A DNA stretch of 64,000 nucleotides from Fodinicurvata halophila (GCF_042651425.1 NZ_JBHSCW010000001.1:744001-808000); one strand, 5' to 3'. Numbered from the stretch's first letter, positions 28,034 through 39,308 are shown. A program made the numbers and translations. The notes: generated from the letters alone by a model not told the origin.

Positions 28034-29164
28034 ATGTCTGCGGCTTCAGGAACGAACGATACGCGACACAGCATTGAACGGGACAGCGGCGACGGCCGGC
28101 TGCTGGTCGGGGATTCGATAGAATTGATGCGCGACCTGCCGGCCGGCAGCGTCGACATGATCTTCGCCGACCCACCCTATAACATGCAGCTGGGCGGCGA
28201 TCTCACCCGCCCCGACAACTCGCGTGTGGACGGGGTCGACGACGCCTGGGACAAGTTCGACGACCTCAAGGCCTACGACAGCTTCACCCGTGAGTGGCTT
28301 TCGGCCGCGCGCCATGCGCTGAGCGACGACGGCACTCTCTGGGTCATCGGCAGCTATCACAACATCTACCGCGTCGGCAGCCTGCTGCAGGAACTGGGTT
28401 TCTGGATCCTCAACGACGTCATCTGGCGCAAGTCCAATCCCATGCCGAACTTCCGCGGACGGCGCTTCACCAATGCCCATGAAACCTTGATTTGGGCCGC
28501 CAAGTCCGAACGCACGCGCTATGTCTTCAACTACGAATCCATGAAGTCCCTGAACGACGACCTGCAGATGCGCAGCGACTGGCTGATCCCCATCTGCTCG
28601 GGCCAGGAACGCTTGCGCGACAAGGAGGGCCAGAAGGCCCATTCCACCCAGAAGCCCGAAGCCCTGCTGCACCGCGTTGTCATGGCCTCGACCAAGCCCG
28701 GACAGCTGGTCCTCGACCCCTTCTTCGGCAGCGGCACCACCGGGGCCGTGGCCAAGCGCCTGCGCCGGCGCTGGATCGGCATCGAGCGCGAGGAAGGCTA
28801 TGCCAAGCTGGCCCGCAAGCGTATCGATCGCGTGGAGCCGCTCGCCGATCCGGAACTCCTGGAGATCAAGCAGAAGCGCGCGGAGCCGCGCATTCCCTTT
28901 GGCTGGCTGGTGGAACGCGGCCTGCTGGAGCCGGGCACCGTCCTCTATGATCCCAACCGCCGGCTGACCGCCAAGGTGCGCGCCGACGGCACCTTGGTCT
29001 GCAGCAGCCCCCAGGGCGACCATCACGGATCGATTCACAAGGTGGGCGCCGCCGTCCAGGGGGCCACCGCCTGCAACGGCTGGACCTTCTGGCACCTGAA
29101 CGTCGAGGGACGCTCCGTGCCCATCGACGTGCTGCGCCAGAAGCTGCGCGCCGAACTCAACTGA
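28034..29164 (+). CDS. ccrM: Cell-cycle-regulated GANTC DNA adenine methyltransferase
   Basis: A 376-residue beta-class N6-adenine methyltransferase that remethylates GANTC after replication. The catalytic DPPYN (residues 46-50) precedes the SAM-binding FxGxG motif (DPFFGSGTTGAVAKRL), as expected for the beta class. The C-terminal 90 residues (from IPFGWLVERGLLEPGTVLYD, ending in a CNGWTFWHL motif) match the extra DNA-binding domain typical of CcrM, absent from ordinary restriction methylases. No restriction enzyme is adjacent, fitting an orphan, cell-cycle role. Confidence 0.96.
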   Translation: MSAASGTNDTRHSIERDSGDGRLLVGDSIELMRDLPAGSVDMIFADPPYNMQLGGDLTRPDNSRVDGVDDAWDKFDDLKAYDSFTREWLSAARHALSDDGTLWVIGSYHNIYRVGSLLQELGFWILNDVIWRKSNPMPNFRGRRFTNAHETLIWAAKSERTRYVFNYESMKSLNDDLQMRSDWLIPICSGQERLRDKEGQKAHSTQKPEALLHRVVMASTKPGQLVLDPFFGSGTTGAVAKRLRRRWIGIEREEGYAKLARKRIDRVEPLADPELLEIKQKRAEPRIPFGWLVERGLLEPGTVLYDPNRRLTAKVRADGTLVCSSPQGDHHGSIHKVGAAVQGATACNGWTFWHLNVEGRSVPIDVLRQKLRAELN

Positions 29165-29194
29165 ACGCCGCGCGCGTCCTGAACCGCACCCTTC

Positions 29195-30286
29195 TCAGGC
29201 CCAGCCCTGCTTCAGGGCATGGGCGATGACCTTGCGCATCAGCGTGGGCAGCGCCTGGCTGTCGAGCTCCTCCGGCGGCACCCAGCGTCCCCCGGGGACC
29301 TCGCCGTTGCCCTGCGCCGCCCAGACCTGCAAATGCAGCCGGAAGTGCGTGAAGGTGTGGGAGACCTGCCCCGACAGGGGCTGCCAGTCGCACGCCAGAG
29401 GGGCCTGGGCCAGGATCTCCCGTTCCCCGGGCAGCTCCGAGTCCCACGCCGTGGACGGCACCTCCGTCATGCCGCCCAGCAAGCCCTTTTCCGGACGCCG
29501 GCGCAGCAGCACGGCGCCGTCCATCGGCCGGACCAGCCAGAAGGCCACGCCGCGACGCAGGGGTTTTTCCTTCTTCGCTGCCTTTCGCGGCAGGCTCTCG
29601 GCGATGCCCTTCGCCCGTCCGGCGCAACTCTCCTGCAGCGGGCAGAGCATGCAGCGCGGCCGCGCCGGCTGGCAGATGCCGGCCCCCAGGTCCATCATGG
29701 CCTGGGCGAAATCGCCGGGGCGCTCCCGCGGGACCAAGCCCTGCATGTATGCCTGTATGTCAGGCTTGGCCTGCGGCAGCTCGGTCTCGATGGCGAACAG
29801 GCGGCTGATCACCCGTTCTATGTTGCCGTCCACCGGTGCTTCCGGCTGGTCAAAGGCGATGGCCGCGATGGCCGCCGCCGTGTAGGGTCCGATTCCCGGT
29901 AGCTCCCGCAAAGCGGCAACCGTTTGAGGAAAAACACCGGCGTGCTGTTCACTGATCACCTGCGCACAGCGATGCAGGTTGCGCGCCCGTGCGTAGTACC
30001 CCAGACCGGCCCAGGCGGTCAGCACCGCCTCCTGATCGGCCGCGGCCAGGTCCGCAACTGTCGGCCAGCGGTCCAGGAACGCCTCGAAATAGGGTTTCAC
30101 CGCCGCCACGGTGGTCTGCTGCAGCATGATCTCCGACAGCCAGACATGATAGGCCTGCGGCCGCTCTCCAGGCGGGGCGCGCCAGGGCAGCACGCGGGCC
30201 TGGCGGTCGTACCAGGCCAGCAGACTGCGGGCGATCGTGCCCGCTGCAGCTGCTGGAAAAGGATCACGGGCGCTTGAAGACGTCAT
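29195..30286 (-). CDS. mutY: A/G-specific adenine DNA glycosylase
   Basis: Removes adenine mispaired with 8-oxoguanine. The 363-residue protein has the helix-hairpin-helix LPGIGPYTAAAIAAIAF with the catalytic Asp in VDGNIERV, the iron-sulphur loop C-x6-C-x2-C-x5-C (CQPARPRCMLCPLQESC), and a C-terminal NUDIX-like 8-oxoG recognition domain. ATG at 30286 is chosen; the frame is open 19 codons upstream. It is divergent from a DUF721 gene 77 bases away. Confidence 0.96.
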   Translation of the reverse strand: MTSSSARDPFPAAAAGTIARSLLAWYDRQARVLPWRAPPGERPQAYHVWLSEIMLQQTTVAAVKPYFEAFLDRWPTVADLAAADQEAVLTAWAGLGYYARARNLHRCAQVISEQHAGVFPQTVAALRELPGIGPYTAAAIAAIAFDQPEAPVDGNIERVISRLFAIETELPQAKPDIQAYMQGLVPRERPGDFAQAMMDLGAGICQPARPRCMLCPLQESCAGRAKGIAESLPRKAAKKEKPLRRGVAFWLVRPMDGAVLLRRRPEKGLLGGMTEVPSTAWDSELPGEREILAQAPLACDWQPLSGQVSHTFTHFRLHLQVWAAQGNGEVPGGRWVPPEELDSQALPTLMRKVIAHALKQGWA

Positions 30287-30363
30287 TCTGGCTCTTATAG
30301 TTGAGAAGAACGCACAGGCAAGACTGGGCATTCCGGCCACCATTGCAGAGGACGACCGACAGC

Positions 30364-30891
30364 GTGAATGCCGCCTCTCCCAAGGACCCTGCCGAACGCG
30401 GCGCTTACACGCGCAGCCTCTCGCGACTGCTGCGGGATGTCACGGCCCCGGCACTGGCCAAGCGCAGCCGGGCCGAGGCCAGCCTCATCCTGGACTGGGC
30501 GACCATCGTCGGCGCCGATCTCGCCGCCAAGGCCAAGCCCGTTCGCCTCAGCTTTCCCAAACGATCCGAACGGCGCGGCGCCACCCTGCTGTTGCGCGTG
30601 GATTCCGCCTATGCCCTCGACCTCCAGCACCAGGAACCGCAGGTCATCGAGCGCGTGAACACCCATTTCGGCTACAGCCTGGTCAGCCGGCTCAGGCTCG
30701 AGCAGGCGCCTGTTCGCGAAACGCACCAACGCCCCCGCACCGCGCCCAGGCTGCCCCCCAGCCTGCCGCCGGACGAAAGGGCCCGACTCGAGCGGCAGCT
30801 GACGGAGATCGACAACAGCGAGCTGCGCAGCGCCCTGCAGCATCTGGCCGAGGCCGTAGAAGCCAAGCGGCAGAAACGCAAGGACTCCTGA
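30364..30891 (+). CDS. DUF721 (DciA-like) protein
   Basis: A 175-residue protein with an N-terminal DUF721 domain (residues 10-100, including LDWATIVGADLAAKAKPVRL). DciA proteins of this family assist loading of the replicative helicase; only the domain is certain here. The C-terminal half is charged and probably flexible. A GTG at 30364 is the favoured start, with GAGGA 11 bases upstream; in-frame codons further upstream are possible. Position between mutY and dsbA is conserved in alphaproteobacteria. Confidence 0.8.
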   Translation: MNAASPKDPAERGAYTRSLSRLLRDVTAPALAKRSRAEASLILDWATIVGADLAAKAKPVRLSFPKRSERRGATLLLRVDSAYALDLQHQEPQVIERVNTHFGYSLVSRLRLEQAPVRETHQRPRTAPRLPPSLPPDERARLERQLTEIDNSELRSALQHLAEAVEAKRQKRKDS

Positions 30892-31064
30892 GACGCGCGA
30901 TCTTGCTTTTGCCAGATTGTTGCGGGACACAGGAGTGGAACAGGGCTGTGCACCTCCACGAGCAGGGACATCCTTGGCGGTGTGACCTCTTTGGCTGTGG
31001 ATATCTACAGTCTTGAGAATCGGACAGGCACCTCGTAACATCCACTAGATATGGTAGGTAAATC

Positions 31065-31688
31065 ATGAAACGCAGGCATATACTGTTATCCGCAGCTTCC
31101 CTGGCCCTTGTGCCGCTGTTGCCGCGCCTGACTCCGGCGCTGGCCGCCGGTGCGGAAACGGTCGATGACAGCGACCGGGTCATTGGCGACGCGGACGCGC
31201 CCATCACCATCATCGAGTATGCATCGCTGACCTGCCCGCACTGCGCCAGCTTCCACACCGACACCCTGCCCCAGCTCAAGAGCGAATGGCTGGACGCGGG
31301 CAAGGCACGGCTGGTTTTTCGCCACTTCCCCCTGGACAGGCTGGCCCTGCGTGCCGCCATGGTCACGGACTGCCTGGAGAAGGACCGCGCCTTCTTCGGC
31401 CTGCTGGCAACGCTCTTCAAAAGCCAGCAGGACTGGGCGCGCGCCGACGATCCCATCGACGCCCTGCAGAAGCATGCGCGCCTGGCGGGCCTCAGCGAGG
31501 AGCGCTTCAACAGCTGCATCGAGGACGAAGGAATAATGGACGGAATCCTCGCCACGCTGGAACAGGCGCGCGAGACTTACGAGGTTCAGTCCACGCCGAC
31601 CTTTTTCATCAACGGCCGCAAGGTCGAGGGCAATCGCTCCTACGAGGACTTCGCGGCCATTCTGGAGGACGTCCAGGAGGACTCCTGA
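31065..31688 (+). CDS. DsbA family periplasmic thiol-disulfide oxidoreductase
   Basis: A 207-residue exported thioredoxin-fold protein. The N-terminus MKRRHILLSAASLALVPLLP is a signal peptide with cleavage near ALAAGA. The active site is CPHC (in EYASLTCPHCASFH), the helical insert follows, and the cis-proline is in STPTFFING. It resembles the BdbD/Com1-like branch of DsbA. It lies 57 bases before smc, in the usual alphaproteobacterial order, though the functional link is unclear. Confidence 0.92.
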   Translation: MKRRHILLSAASLALVPLLPRLTPALAAGAETVDDSDRVIGDADAPITIIEYASLTCPHCASFHTDTLPQLKSEWLDAGKARLVFRHFPLDRLALRAAMVTDCLEKDRAFFGLLATLFKSQQDWARADDPIDALQKHARLAGLSEERFNSCIEDEGIMDGILATLEQARETYEVQSTPTFFINGRKVEGNRSYEDFAAILEDVQEDS

Positions 31689-31745
31689 CCGGCTGACCGT
31701 CCCTGCGGACCGCGGCCGGCGCTAGCTGAGAGGGTAAGATACGCC

Positions 31746-34700
31746 TTGGTCCAGTTCGTCAGGCTACGATTGAGCGGCTTCAAGTCCTTCGTCGATTCGA
31801 CGGAGCTGCTGATTGAGCCGGGAACGACGGCAATCGTCGGCCCCAATGGCTGCGGGAAGTCCAACCTGGTGGAGGCACTCCGCTGGGTCATGGGCGAGAC
31901 CTCTGCCAAGCGTCTGCGCGGCGGCGAGATGGATGACGTCATCTTCGGCGGCAGTGCCAATCGTCCGCCGCGCAACCTGGCCGAGGTAGGGCTGTCCCTC
32001 GACAACCGCGACCGCACGGCCCCGGCCAGCCTCAACGATCAGGACGAGTTGGAGATCGTCCGGCGGATCGAGCGCGACAAGGGCTCCACCTATCGGGTCA
32101 ACGGACGCGAGGTCCGGGCCCGCGATGTCCAGCTGCTGTTCGCCGACGCGGCCAGCGGCGCCCAGTCCACTGCCATCGTCAGCCAGGGACGGGTGGGCGC
32201 CCTGATCAACGCCAAGCCGACGGATCGCCGCATGCTGCTGGAGGAAGCCGCCGGCATCTCGGGTCTGCATTCCCGCCGGCACGAGGCGGAGCTGCGTCTT
32301 AAGGCCGCGGAAGCCAACCTGGAACGTCTCGATGACGTGGCCGGCACCATGGAAAGCCAGCTGCAATCCCTGCGCAAGCAGGCCCGGCAGGCCACGCGCT
32401 ACCGCAACATTGCCGAGCAGCTGCGCCGCCAGGAGGCCCTGCTGCTGCATCTTGAATGGCTCGAAGCGCGCGCCCAGGACGAGCGCGCCCGCGAGGCCCT
32501 CAAGGCCGCGAAGACCACGGTGGAGGACCTGACGGAGCAGGCCGCCGCGGCGGCCCGCGAACAGGCCGCGGCCGCCAACGCCCTGCCCGAATTGCGCCAG
32601 CAGGAAGCCGCCGCCTCGGCCGCCCTGCAGCGCCTGGTGTCCGAGCGTGACACCCTGCAGGACGAGGAAACGCGTGTCACCGAGGCTCGCAGCCAGGCCG
32701 AGGCGCGCCTTGCCCAGATCGACAGCGATCTCAAGCGCGCCCAGTCCCTCTCGGAAGATGCCGCAGAGGCGCGCACGCGCCTGGACGAAGAGCAGAATCG
32801 CCTGCAGAAAGCCGGCCAGGGCGATGACGAGGCACGCCAGGAGGCCATCGCCCGCCGCGACGCCCTGGCCGCCGAGTTGACCGCCCGCGAGGAAGAGATC
32901 GCCGCGCAAGCCGAAGCCATCGCCAACGACGAGGCGCGGCGCTCCACCCTGGAACGCCGGCTGGCGGACATGGCCGAACGCCACCGCCGCCTGGAAGAGC
33001 GCATCGCGCAGCAAAGTGACGAGGAACGGGACCTGCGTGCCCAGCGCCCTGCCCAGGAGGCGATGGACCATGCCGCCGCGGACCTGAAGGCGGCCGAGGA
33101 CGAGTCCGAGCGACTGCAGCAGGCGCTGGAACAGGCCACCGCAACAATCAGCGACCTGCGCCAGAAACGCGAGGAGGTGGGCGAACGCCACCGCGAGCAG
33201 GCCGCGGTCTGCACCCGCCTGGAGACCGAGCGCAGCACGCTCACGAAACTGCTGGAAAGCGGTGCCGGCGAAGGGGGGCCGCCGCTGGCCGATTCCCTGA
33301 CGGTGGAACGCGGCTACGAGGCGGCCCTGGGCGCCGCTCTGGGCGACGACCTGGAAGCTCCGTTGATCGGCGAATCGGATCCGGAGGGAAGCGAGACGCC
33401 GCCTCTCTTCTGGTCGGCGCTGCCCGACTACGACTCCGCCCCCGACCTGCCTGAAGGCTGCACGCCCCTGTCGCACTACGTTGGCGGCACGGCGGCGCTC
33501 ACCCGCCGTCTCTCCCAGACCGGCCTGGTGGACAGTGTGGAGCAAGCCCGCCGCCTGCAGCCCAGGCTGGCGCCGGGCCAGCGCCTGGTCACGCACGACG
33601 GCGATCTGTGGCGCTGGGATGGCTACACGGCGCGGGCCGAGGCCCCCACGGCCAGCGCCCAGCGTCTGGCCCAGCGCAACCGCTTGAGCGAACTGGAAGG
33701 CGAGCTCGAGGAGGCCGACCACGCCAGAACCGCCATCGAGCAGGAGGATGCGAACCTGAAGGCGGAACTGCAAACCGCCGAACAGCAGGAACGCGAGACC
33801 CGAGAGGCCCAGAAAAGCAACCAGAAAACCCTGGAGTCCGCCCGCGAGACCCAGGCGCGCCTGGAGCGCGAATCCACGGCCCTGGCCTCCAAGCTGGAGG
33901 CTCTGCAAGGCACCATCGCCGGCCTCGAGGAAGAAAAGGCGGAGCTGCTGGCCAGCCTGGAGGAGGTTCGCAGCGAACAGGCGGGTCTGCCGGATACCTC
34001 CGCTGCCCGCGCGGACATGGAAGAGGCGCGGCGCAACTTGACGGAGTTGCGCAATCGCCACAACGAAGCCGACGCCGAACTGGGGCGCCTCACCCGCGAG
34101 GCGCGCGAGCGGAAGGAGCGCCTGGATGCCATCGAGCGCGAGCGCGCGTCCTGGGAGCGGCGCGCGGCGGAATCCGACCAGCACAAGCAGGAGCTGGAGG
34201 CCCGCAAGGAGGCCGCTCGGCAGGAAATCGAGGAGCTGTCCGCGCGGCCCGAGGAGATTGCGCAGCACCGCGAAGCCCTGGCGGAGAAGATCGGCGAGGC
34301 CGAGGAGGCCCAGCGCGCCGCAGCAGATGCCCTGGCCTCCGGCGAGACACGCCAGCGCGAGGCCGACACGGCGCTCAAGCGGGCCGAACAGGCCGTGTCC
34401 GAGGCTCGCGAAACCCGCGTGCGCGCCGAAGCCAGCGTCGAACAGGCGGAACAGGCCCTCGACTCCCATGCCCGGCGCGTGCGCGAGCGCCTGGAGTGCG
34501 TGCCCGATGCCCTGCTGGAGCAGGCCGGCCTGATGCCTGACCAGGAGCTGCCGCGGCAGGAGGAGGTCGCCGCCAAGGTCGAGCGCCTGCGCGGCGAGCG
34601 CGAACGCATGGGGCCGGTCAACCTGCGCGCCGAGGCCGAGGCGGAGGAACTGTCGGAACGCCTCGAGGAAATCGGACGGGAACGCGAGGACCTGACCGCA

Positions 34701-35234
34701 GCCATCGCCCGCCTCCGCCAGGGCATCTCCAGCCTCAACCGCGAGGGCCGCGAACGCCTGCTGACGGCCTTCGAACAGGTGAACCACCATTTCACCCGGC
34801 TGTTCACCCGACTGTTCGGCGGCGGCGAGGCGCACCTTCGGCTGACCGAGGCGGAGGATCCCCTGGATGCCGGCCTGGAGATCATGGCCAGCCCGCCCGG
34901 CAAGCGCCTGCAGGTCATGTCCCTGCTCTCGGGCGGTGAACAGGCGCTCACCGCGCTGGCCGTGCTCTTCGCCGTCTTCCTGACCAATCCCGCACCGATC
35001 TGCATCCTCGACGAGGTGGACGCCCCGCTGGACGATTCCAACGTCGACCGGTTCTGCGATCTGGTGGACGAGCTGGCGCACAGCCTGCAGACCCGGTTTC
35101 TCCTGGTAACCCACCACCGCCTCACAATGGCGCGCGTCGATCGCCTGTTCGGCGTCACCATGGGCGAGCGCGGCGTCAGCCAGCTTGTCTCCGTGGACAT
35201 GGAAGAGGCCGAAGCCCTGCGCGAAACCGCATAG
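31746..35234 (+). CDS. smc: Chromosome segregation protein SMC
   Basis: A 1162-residue SMC ATPase that condenses and segregates the chromosome as a dimer. Walker A is GPNGCGKSN (residues 32-40), long coiled coils flank a hinge around residues 500-640, and the C-terminal head has the signature LLSGGEQAL and Walker B CILDEVDAPLDDSN. The start is a TTG at 31746 (the conserved sequence begins at VQFVRLRLSGFKSF), with GAGAGGG upstream. scpA/scpB are not in the window. Confidence 0.97.
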   Translation: MVQFVRLRLSGFKSFVDSTELLIEPGTTAIVGPNGCGKSNLVEALRWVMGETSAKRLRGGEMDDVIFGGSANRPPRNLAEVGLSLDNRDRTAPASLNDQDELEIVRRIERDKGSTYRVNGREVRARDVQLLFADAASGAQSTAIVSQGRVGALINAKPTDRRMLLEEAAGISGLHSRRHEAELRLKAAEANLERLDDVAGTMESQLQSLRKQARQATRYRNIAEQLRRQEALLLHLEWLEARAQDERAREALKAAKTTVEDLTEQAAAAAREQAAAANALPELRQQEAAASAALQRLVSERDTLQDEETRVTEARSQAEARLAQIDSDLKRAQSLSEDAAEARTRLDEEQNRLQKAGQGDDEARQEAIARRDALAAELTAREEEIAAQAEAIANDEARRSTLERRLADMAERHRRLEERIAQQSDEERDLRAQRPAQEAMDHAAADLKAAEDESERLQQALEQATATISDLRQKREEVGERHREQAAVCTRLETERSTLTKLLESGAGEGGPPLADSLTVERGYEAALGAALGDDLEAPLIGESDPEGSETPPLFWSALPDYDSAPDLPEGCTPLSHYVGGTAALTRRLSQTGLVDSVEQARRLQPRLAPGQRLVTHDGDLWRWDGYTARAEAPTASAQRLAQRNRLSELEGELEEADHARTAIEQEDANLKAELQTAEQQERETREAQKSNQKTLESARETQARLERESTALASKLEALQGTIAGLEEEKAELLASLEEVRSEQAGLPDTSAARADMEEARRNLTELRNRHNEADAELGRLTREARERKERLDAIERERASWERRAAESDQHKQELEARKEAARQEIEELSARPEEIAQHREALAEKIGEAEEAQRAAADALASGETRQREADTALKRAEQAVSEARETRVRAEASVEQAEQALDSHARRVRERLECVPDALLEQAGLMPDQELPRQEEVAAKVERLRGERERMGPVNLRAEAEAEELSERLEEIGREREDLTAAIARLRQGISSLNREGRERLLTAFEQVNHHFTRLFTRLFGGGEAHLRLTEAEDPLDAGLEIMASPPGKRLQVMSLLSGGEQALTALAVLFAVFLTNPAPICILDEVDAPLDDSNVDRFCDLVDELAHSLQTRFLLVTHHRLTMARVDRLFGVTMGERGVSQLVSVDMEEAEALRETA

Positions 35235-35429
35235 AACGGCAGCTTCACGGGCCGTTCCGGCCGCCTCGGCCACCCTCGGCAAAGGCCCGGGGATTGAGCC
35301 TTGACGGGAGGGGGGTCCCTCCGTATGGTTCGCCCGCCTTCCGGCACGTCGGGGCGACAGGAGGGGGAAACACGGCCGGCACGGGGCTCCAGTTTCATCG
35401 GGTCACAGTCCGATTAAGGAGACAGCTTG

Positions 35430-35771
35430 ATGTCGGGTCGCGACAAACCCTCACCGTTCGAATCACTGGACAAGCGCTTGAAAGCGGTCCGGGACCGGCG
35501 ACGCAAGAGCGAAGGCAAGGGTTCTCCGGCACGCGGGGGCGGCAGCAGCGGCCTCGGTGTCGGCATGCGGATGGCAACGGAGATCGTCGCCTCGATCGGC
35601 GTCGGCGTTGCGATTGGACTGTTTTTGGACGCACAGCTGGGCACCAAGCCCTGGCTGATGCTCCTGTTTCTGCTGCTTGGAACGGCCGCCGCGTTCTATA
35701 ACGTGGTGCGCGTTGCCAAGGAGATGGAGCGCAGGAGCAAGGAAGATAGGGACAAATCCCGGTCGGAGTGA
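35430..35771 (+). CDS. atpI: F0F1 ATP synthase AtpI/AtpZ-like assembly protein
   Basis: A 113-residue protein with a charged N-terminal half and two membrane segments (about residues 50-95: EIVASIGVGVAIGLFLDAQLG and WLMLLFLLLGTAAAFYNVV). AtpI helps assemble the c-ring and is usually first in the F0 operon. ATG at 35430 is eight bases after AAGGAG. It heads atpB-atpE-atpF'-atpF. Confidence 0.92.
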   Translation: MSGRDKPSPFESLDKRLKAVRDRRRKSEGKGSPARGGGSSGLGVGMRMATEIVASIGVGVAIGLFLDAQLGTKPWLMLLFLLLGTAAAFYNVVRVAKEMERRSKEDRDKSRSE

Positions 35772-35799
35772 CGGCCGAGTATAGACCGCGAGGGGCAAG

Positions 35800-36555
35800 G
35801 TGGCGACGCAGGATACGCAGGACGGCGGTTTTCCCGTAGATCCGCTTCATCAATTCGAGATCACCCCGCTGATCCCGATCAACATCGGCGGACTCGACCT
35901 GTCTTTCACCAATTCGGCGCTGTGGATGCTGATCACCGTGGGGGTCGTCAGCGCCTTCATGATCTTCGCAATGCGGCACCATGAACTGGTCCCGGGCCGG
36001 CTGCAGAACTGCGCCGAACTGCTCTACGAGATCATCGCCAACATGGTGCGAGACAACGTGGGCAGCGAGGGACGGCAGTACTTCCCCTTCATCTTCACGC
36101 TGTTCCTCTTCGTGCTCTTCGGCAACACCCTGGGGATGATCCCCTCGTCCTTTACCTTCACGAGCCATATCGCCGTGACCTTCGCGATGGCGATCGTCAT
36201 CTTCATTGCCGTGACCGTCATCGGCTTCATGCGCCACGGGCTGGGCTATTGCCGCATGTTCTTCCCGCACGGCGCACCGGCGTGGACGGCCGTCATCCTG
36301 GTCCCGATCGAGCTCATCTCCTATCTCTCACGGCCGATCAGCCTGTCGATGCGTCTGTTCGCCAACATGATGGCCGGGCACATCCTGCTGAAGGTCTTTG
36401 CCGGCTTCGTCCTGCTGATGGGCGTTGCGGGCGTGGTCCCGCTGGCGGCCCTGCTGGGCATCACCGCGCTGGAATTCCTGGTGGCGGTCCTGCAGGCCTA
36501 CATCTTCACCATTCTGACCTGCGTCTATCTGCATGACGCCATCCACATGCATTGA
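35800..36555 (+). CDS. atpB: ATP synthase F0 subunit a
   Basis: The proton half-channel subunit, 251 residues and about five to six membrane helices. The essential Arg lies in SLSMRLFANMMAGHILLKV, and the C-terminal helix region ends ILTCVYLHDAIHMH. The start is GTG at 35800, 28 bases after atpI. It is the second gene of the F0 operon; the F1 genes are not in the window, as expected where F0 and F1 are at separate loci. Confidence 0.97.
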   Translation: MATQDTQDGGFPVDPLHQFEITPLIPINIGGLDLSFTNSALWMLITVGVVSAFMIFAMRHHELVPGRLQNCAELLYEIIANMVRDNVGSEGRQYFPFIFTLFLFVLFGNTLGMIPSSFTFTSHIAVTFAMAIVIFIAVTVIGFMRHGLGYCRMFFPHGAPAWTAVILVPIELISYLSRPISLSMRLFANMMAGHILLKVFAGFVLLMGVAGVVPLAALLGITALEFLVAVLQAYIFTILTCVYLHDAIHMH

Positions 36556-36631
36556 ACGGCAGCGGACAGTCGGCAGGAACGGAAGCAAGTCACCCCTGAT
36601 CCACACGCGGTTAATCCAAGGAGTGTAAAAA

Positions 36632-36856
36632 ATGGAACTCGAAGCAGCTAAGATGATCGGCGCCGGCCTGGCGACCCTGGGCATGATCGGTGCCGGCCTG
36701 GGTGTCGGCAACGTCTGGTCCAACTACTATGCGGCCATCGCCCGCAACCCGGCTGCCAAGGACGAGATCGGCGCCAACATCTGGATCGGCTTCGCCGTGA
36801 CGGAAGCGATCGCGATCTTCTCGCTGGTTGTCTCCCTGCTGGTTCTGTTCGGCTAA
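36632..36856 (+). CDS. atpE: ATP synthase F0 subunit c
   Basis: The c-ring subunit, 74 residues, two helices with the polar loop ARNPAAKDEI between them. The ion-binding carboxylate is Glu in FAVTEAIAIF, flanked by helix 2. No sodium-type signature is obvious, so proton coupling is likely. AAGGAG precedes the ATG by ten bases. Confidence 0.98.
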   Translation: MELEAAKMIGAGLATLGMIGAGLGVGNVWSNYYAAIARNPAAKDEIGANIWIGFAVTEAIAIFSLVVSLLVLFG

Positions 36857-36934
36857 TACGTCCCACTGCCCCGGGCTGCCGTCCGGCGGCCCGCTGGGGC
36901 TTCAGGTTCGAACCAGACGACAGGATCCTTCGGT

Positions 36935-37522
36935 ATGGTCAAACTGCCCGCAGCGTTGCGTATCGCCGCACTCTCCGCCATCGCCTCCTGCCTTTCGGGA
37001 GCGGCGCTCGCGGCCGAGAACGGCGGTCTGCCGCAAATCAGTCAGGTCGGCACCTACGCCAGCCAAATCTTCTGGCTGTTCGTGACCTTCGGCCTCCTCT
37101 ATGTCGTCATGTCCCGCGTGGCCCTGCCGCGCATCGGCGACGTGGTCGAGGAACGCCGCGACAAGATCGACGACGACCTCATGCGTGCGGAGACCATTCG
37201 CAGCGAGGCCGAGGAGGTCCTGGCCGAATACGAGAAGGCTCTTTCCGTGGCTCGGGAAGAAGCCTCGGGTATCCTTCAGAAGGCCAGCGACGATGCCAAG
37301 GCGCACATGGACGAACGCCAGGAGGCGTTTGCCCAGAAGCTGGCCGAGCAGACCCGGGAAGCCGAGGAGCGGATCGACGCCGCGAAGACCGAGGCGCTCA
37401 AGGACGTGGCCTCCGTCGCCGCTGAAACGGCCACCGCCGTCACCGGCAAGCTGGTGGGCTACACGCCCGACAGCAAAACGTCTGAAAAGGCCGTCCAGGC
37501 CGAGATGAAGGAGCATCTGTGA
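36935..37522 (+). CDS. atpF': ATP synthase F0 subunit b' (AtpF2)
   Basis: A 195-residue peripheral-stalk subunit. An N-terminal hydrophobic segment that may be a processed leader (residues 5-26) precedes the membrane anchor QIFWLFVTFGLLYVVMSRVA, and a long helical stalk follows. The paired b'/b arrangement is typical of alphaproteobacteria and photosynthetic bacteria. Its stop overlaps the atpF start (TGATG). Confidence 0.95.
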   Translation: MVKLPAALRIAALSAIASCLSGAALAAENGGLPQISQVGTYASQIFWLFVTFGLLYVVMSRVALPRIGDVVEERRDKIDDDLMRAETIRSEAEEVLAEYEKALSVAREEASGILQKASDDAKAHMDERQEAFAQKLAEQTREAEERIDAAKTEALKDVASVAAETATAVTGKLVGYTPDSKTSEKAVQAEMKEHL

Positions 37523-38004
37523 TGTTTTCCAGCGAGTACACCTGGATCACGATCTCGCTGATCCTCTTCCTCGCAATTGCCGCCTGGAAGGGTCTGCGCC
37601 CGATGCTCGCCAAGCTTGATGCGCGCAGCGAGCGCATCCGCAAGGAGATCGAGGAGGCCCAGGCCCTGCGCGAGGAAGCGCAGAAGATGCTCGCCGACTA
37701 CAAGCGCCGTCAGCGCGACGCGTTGAAGGAGGCCGAGGAGATCGTCGAGCATGCCAAGACCGAGGCCCAGCGTATCCGCCAGAATTCCGAGAAGGAGCTG
37801 GAGGAGACCCTGCAGCGCCGCGAGCAGATGACCATGGACAAGATCCGCCAGGCCGAGGCGGATGCCATTGCCGAGGTCCGCAACCAGGCAGTGGACGTGG
37901 CCATTGCGGCCGCGGGCAAGATGATCTCGGAAAACCTCGACAAGGACAGCAAGAAAGCGCTGACCGAAGAGTCCATCGAGACCGTCGGCAAGAAGCTGAA
38001 CTGA
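37522..38004 (+). CDS. atpF: ATP synthase F0 subunit b
   Basis: A 160-residue b subunit: membrane anchor near the N-terminus (WITISLILFLAIAAW), then a charged stalk helix rich in Glu, Arg and Gln. ATG at 37522 overlaps the b' stop codon; a GTG one codon upstream is possible. Last gene of the F0 operon, 64 bases before argG. Confidence 0.95.
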   Translation: MFSSEYTWITISLILFLAIAAWKGLRPMLAKLDARSERIRKEIEEAQALREEAQKMLADYKRRQRDALKEAEEIVEHAKTEAQRIRQNSEKELEETLQRREQMTMDKIRQAEADAIAEVRNQAVDVAIAAAGKMISENLDKDSKKALTEESIETVGKKLN

Positions 38005-38068
38005 GCCTGCGTTCGCCCGCCACACTGCGCGGCGAGCGGGCTCACTTCCCAGTCAGGAGCTGGCCCCC

Positions 38069-39286
<1,218 letters not shown>

Positions 39287-39308
39287 CGCGCCTTCCTCCG
39301 GAAGCAAC

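Noticed and set aside
31764..35282. Minus-strand open frame of 1172 codons opposite smc
   Set aside because: An artefact of the GC-rich third positions of smc; its translation is a Gly/Leu/Gln-rich sequence without domains.
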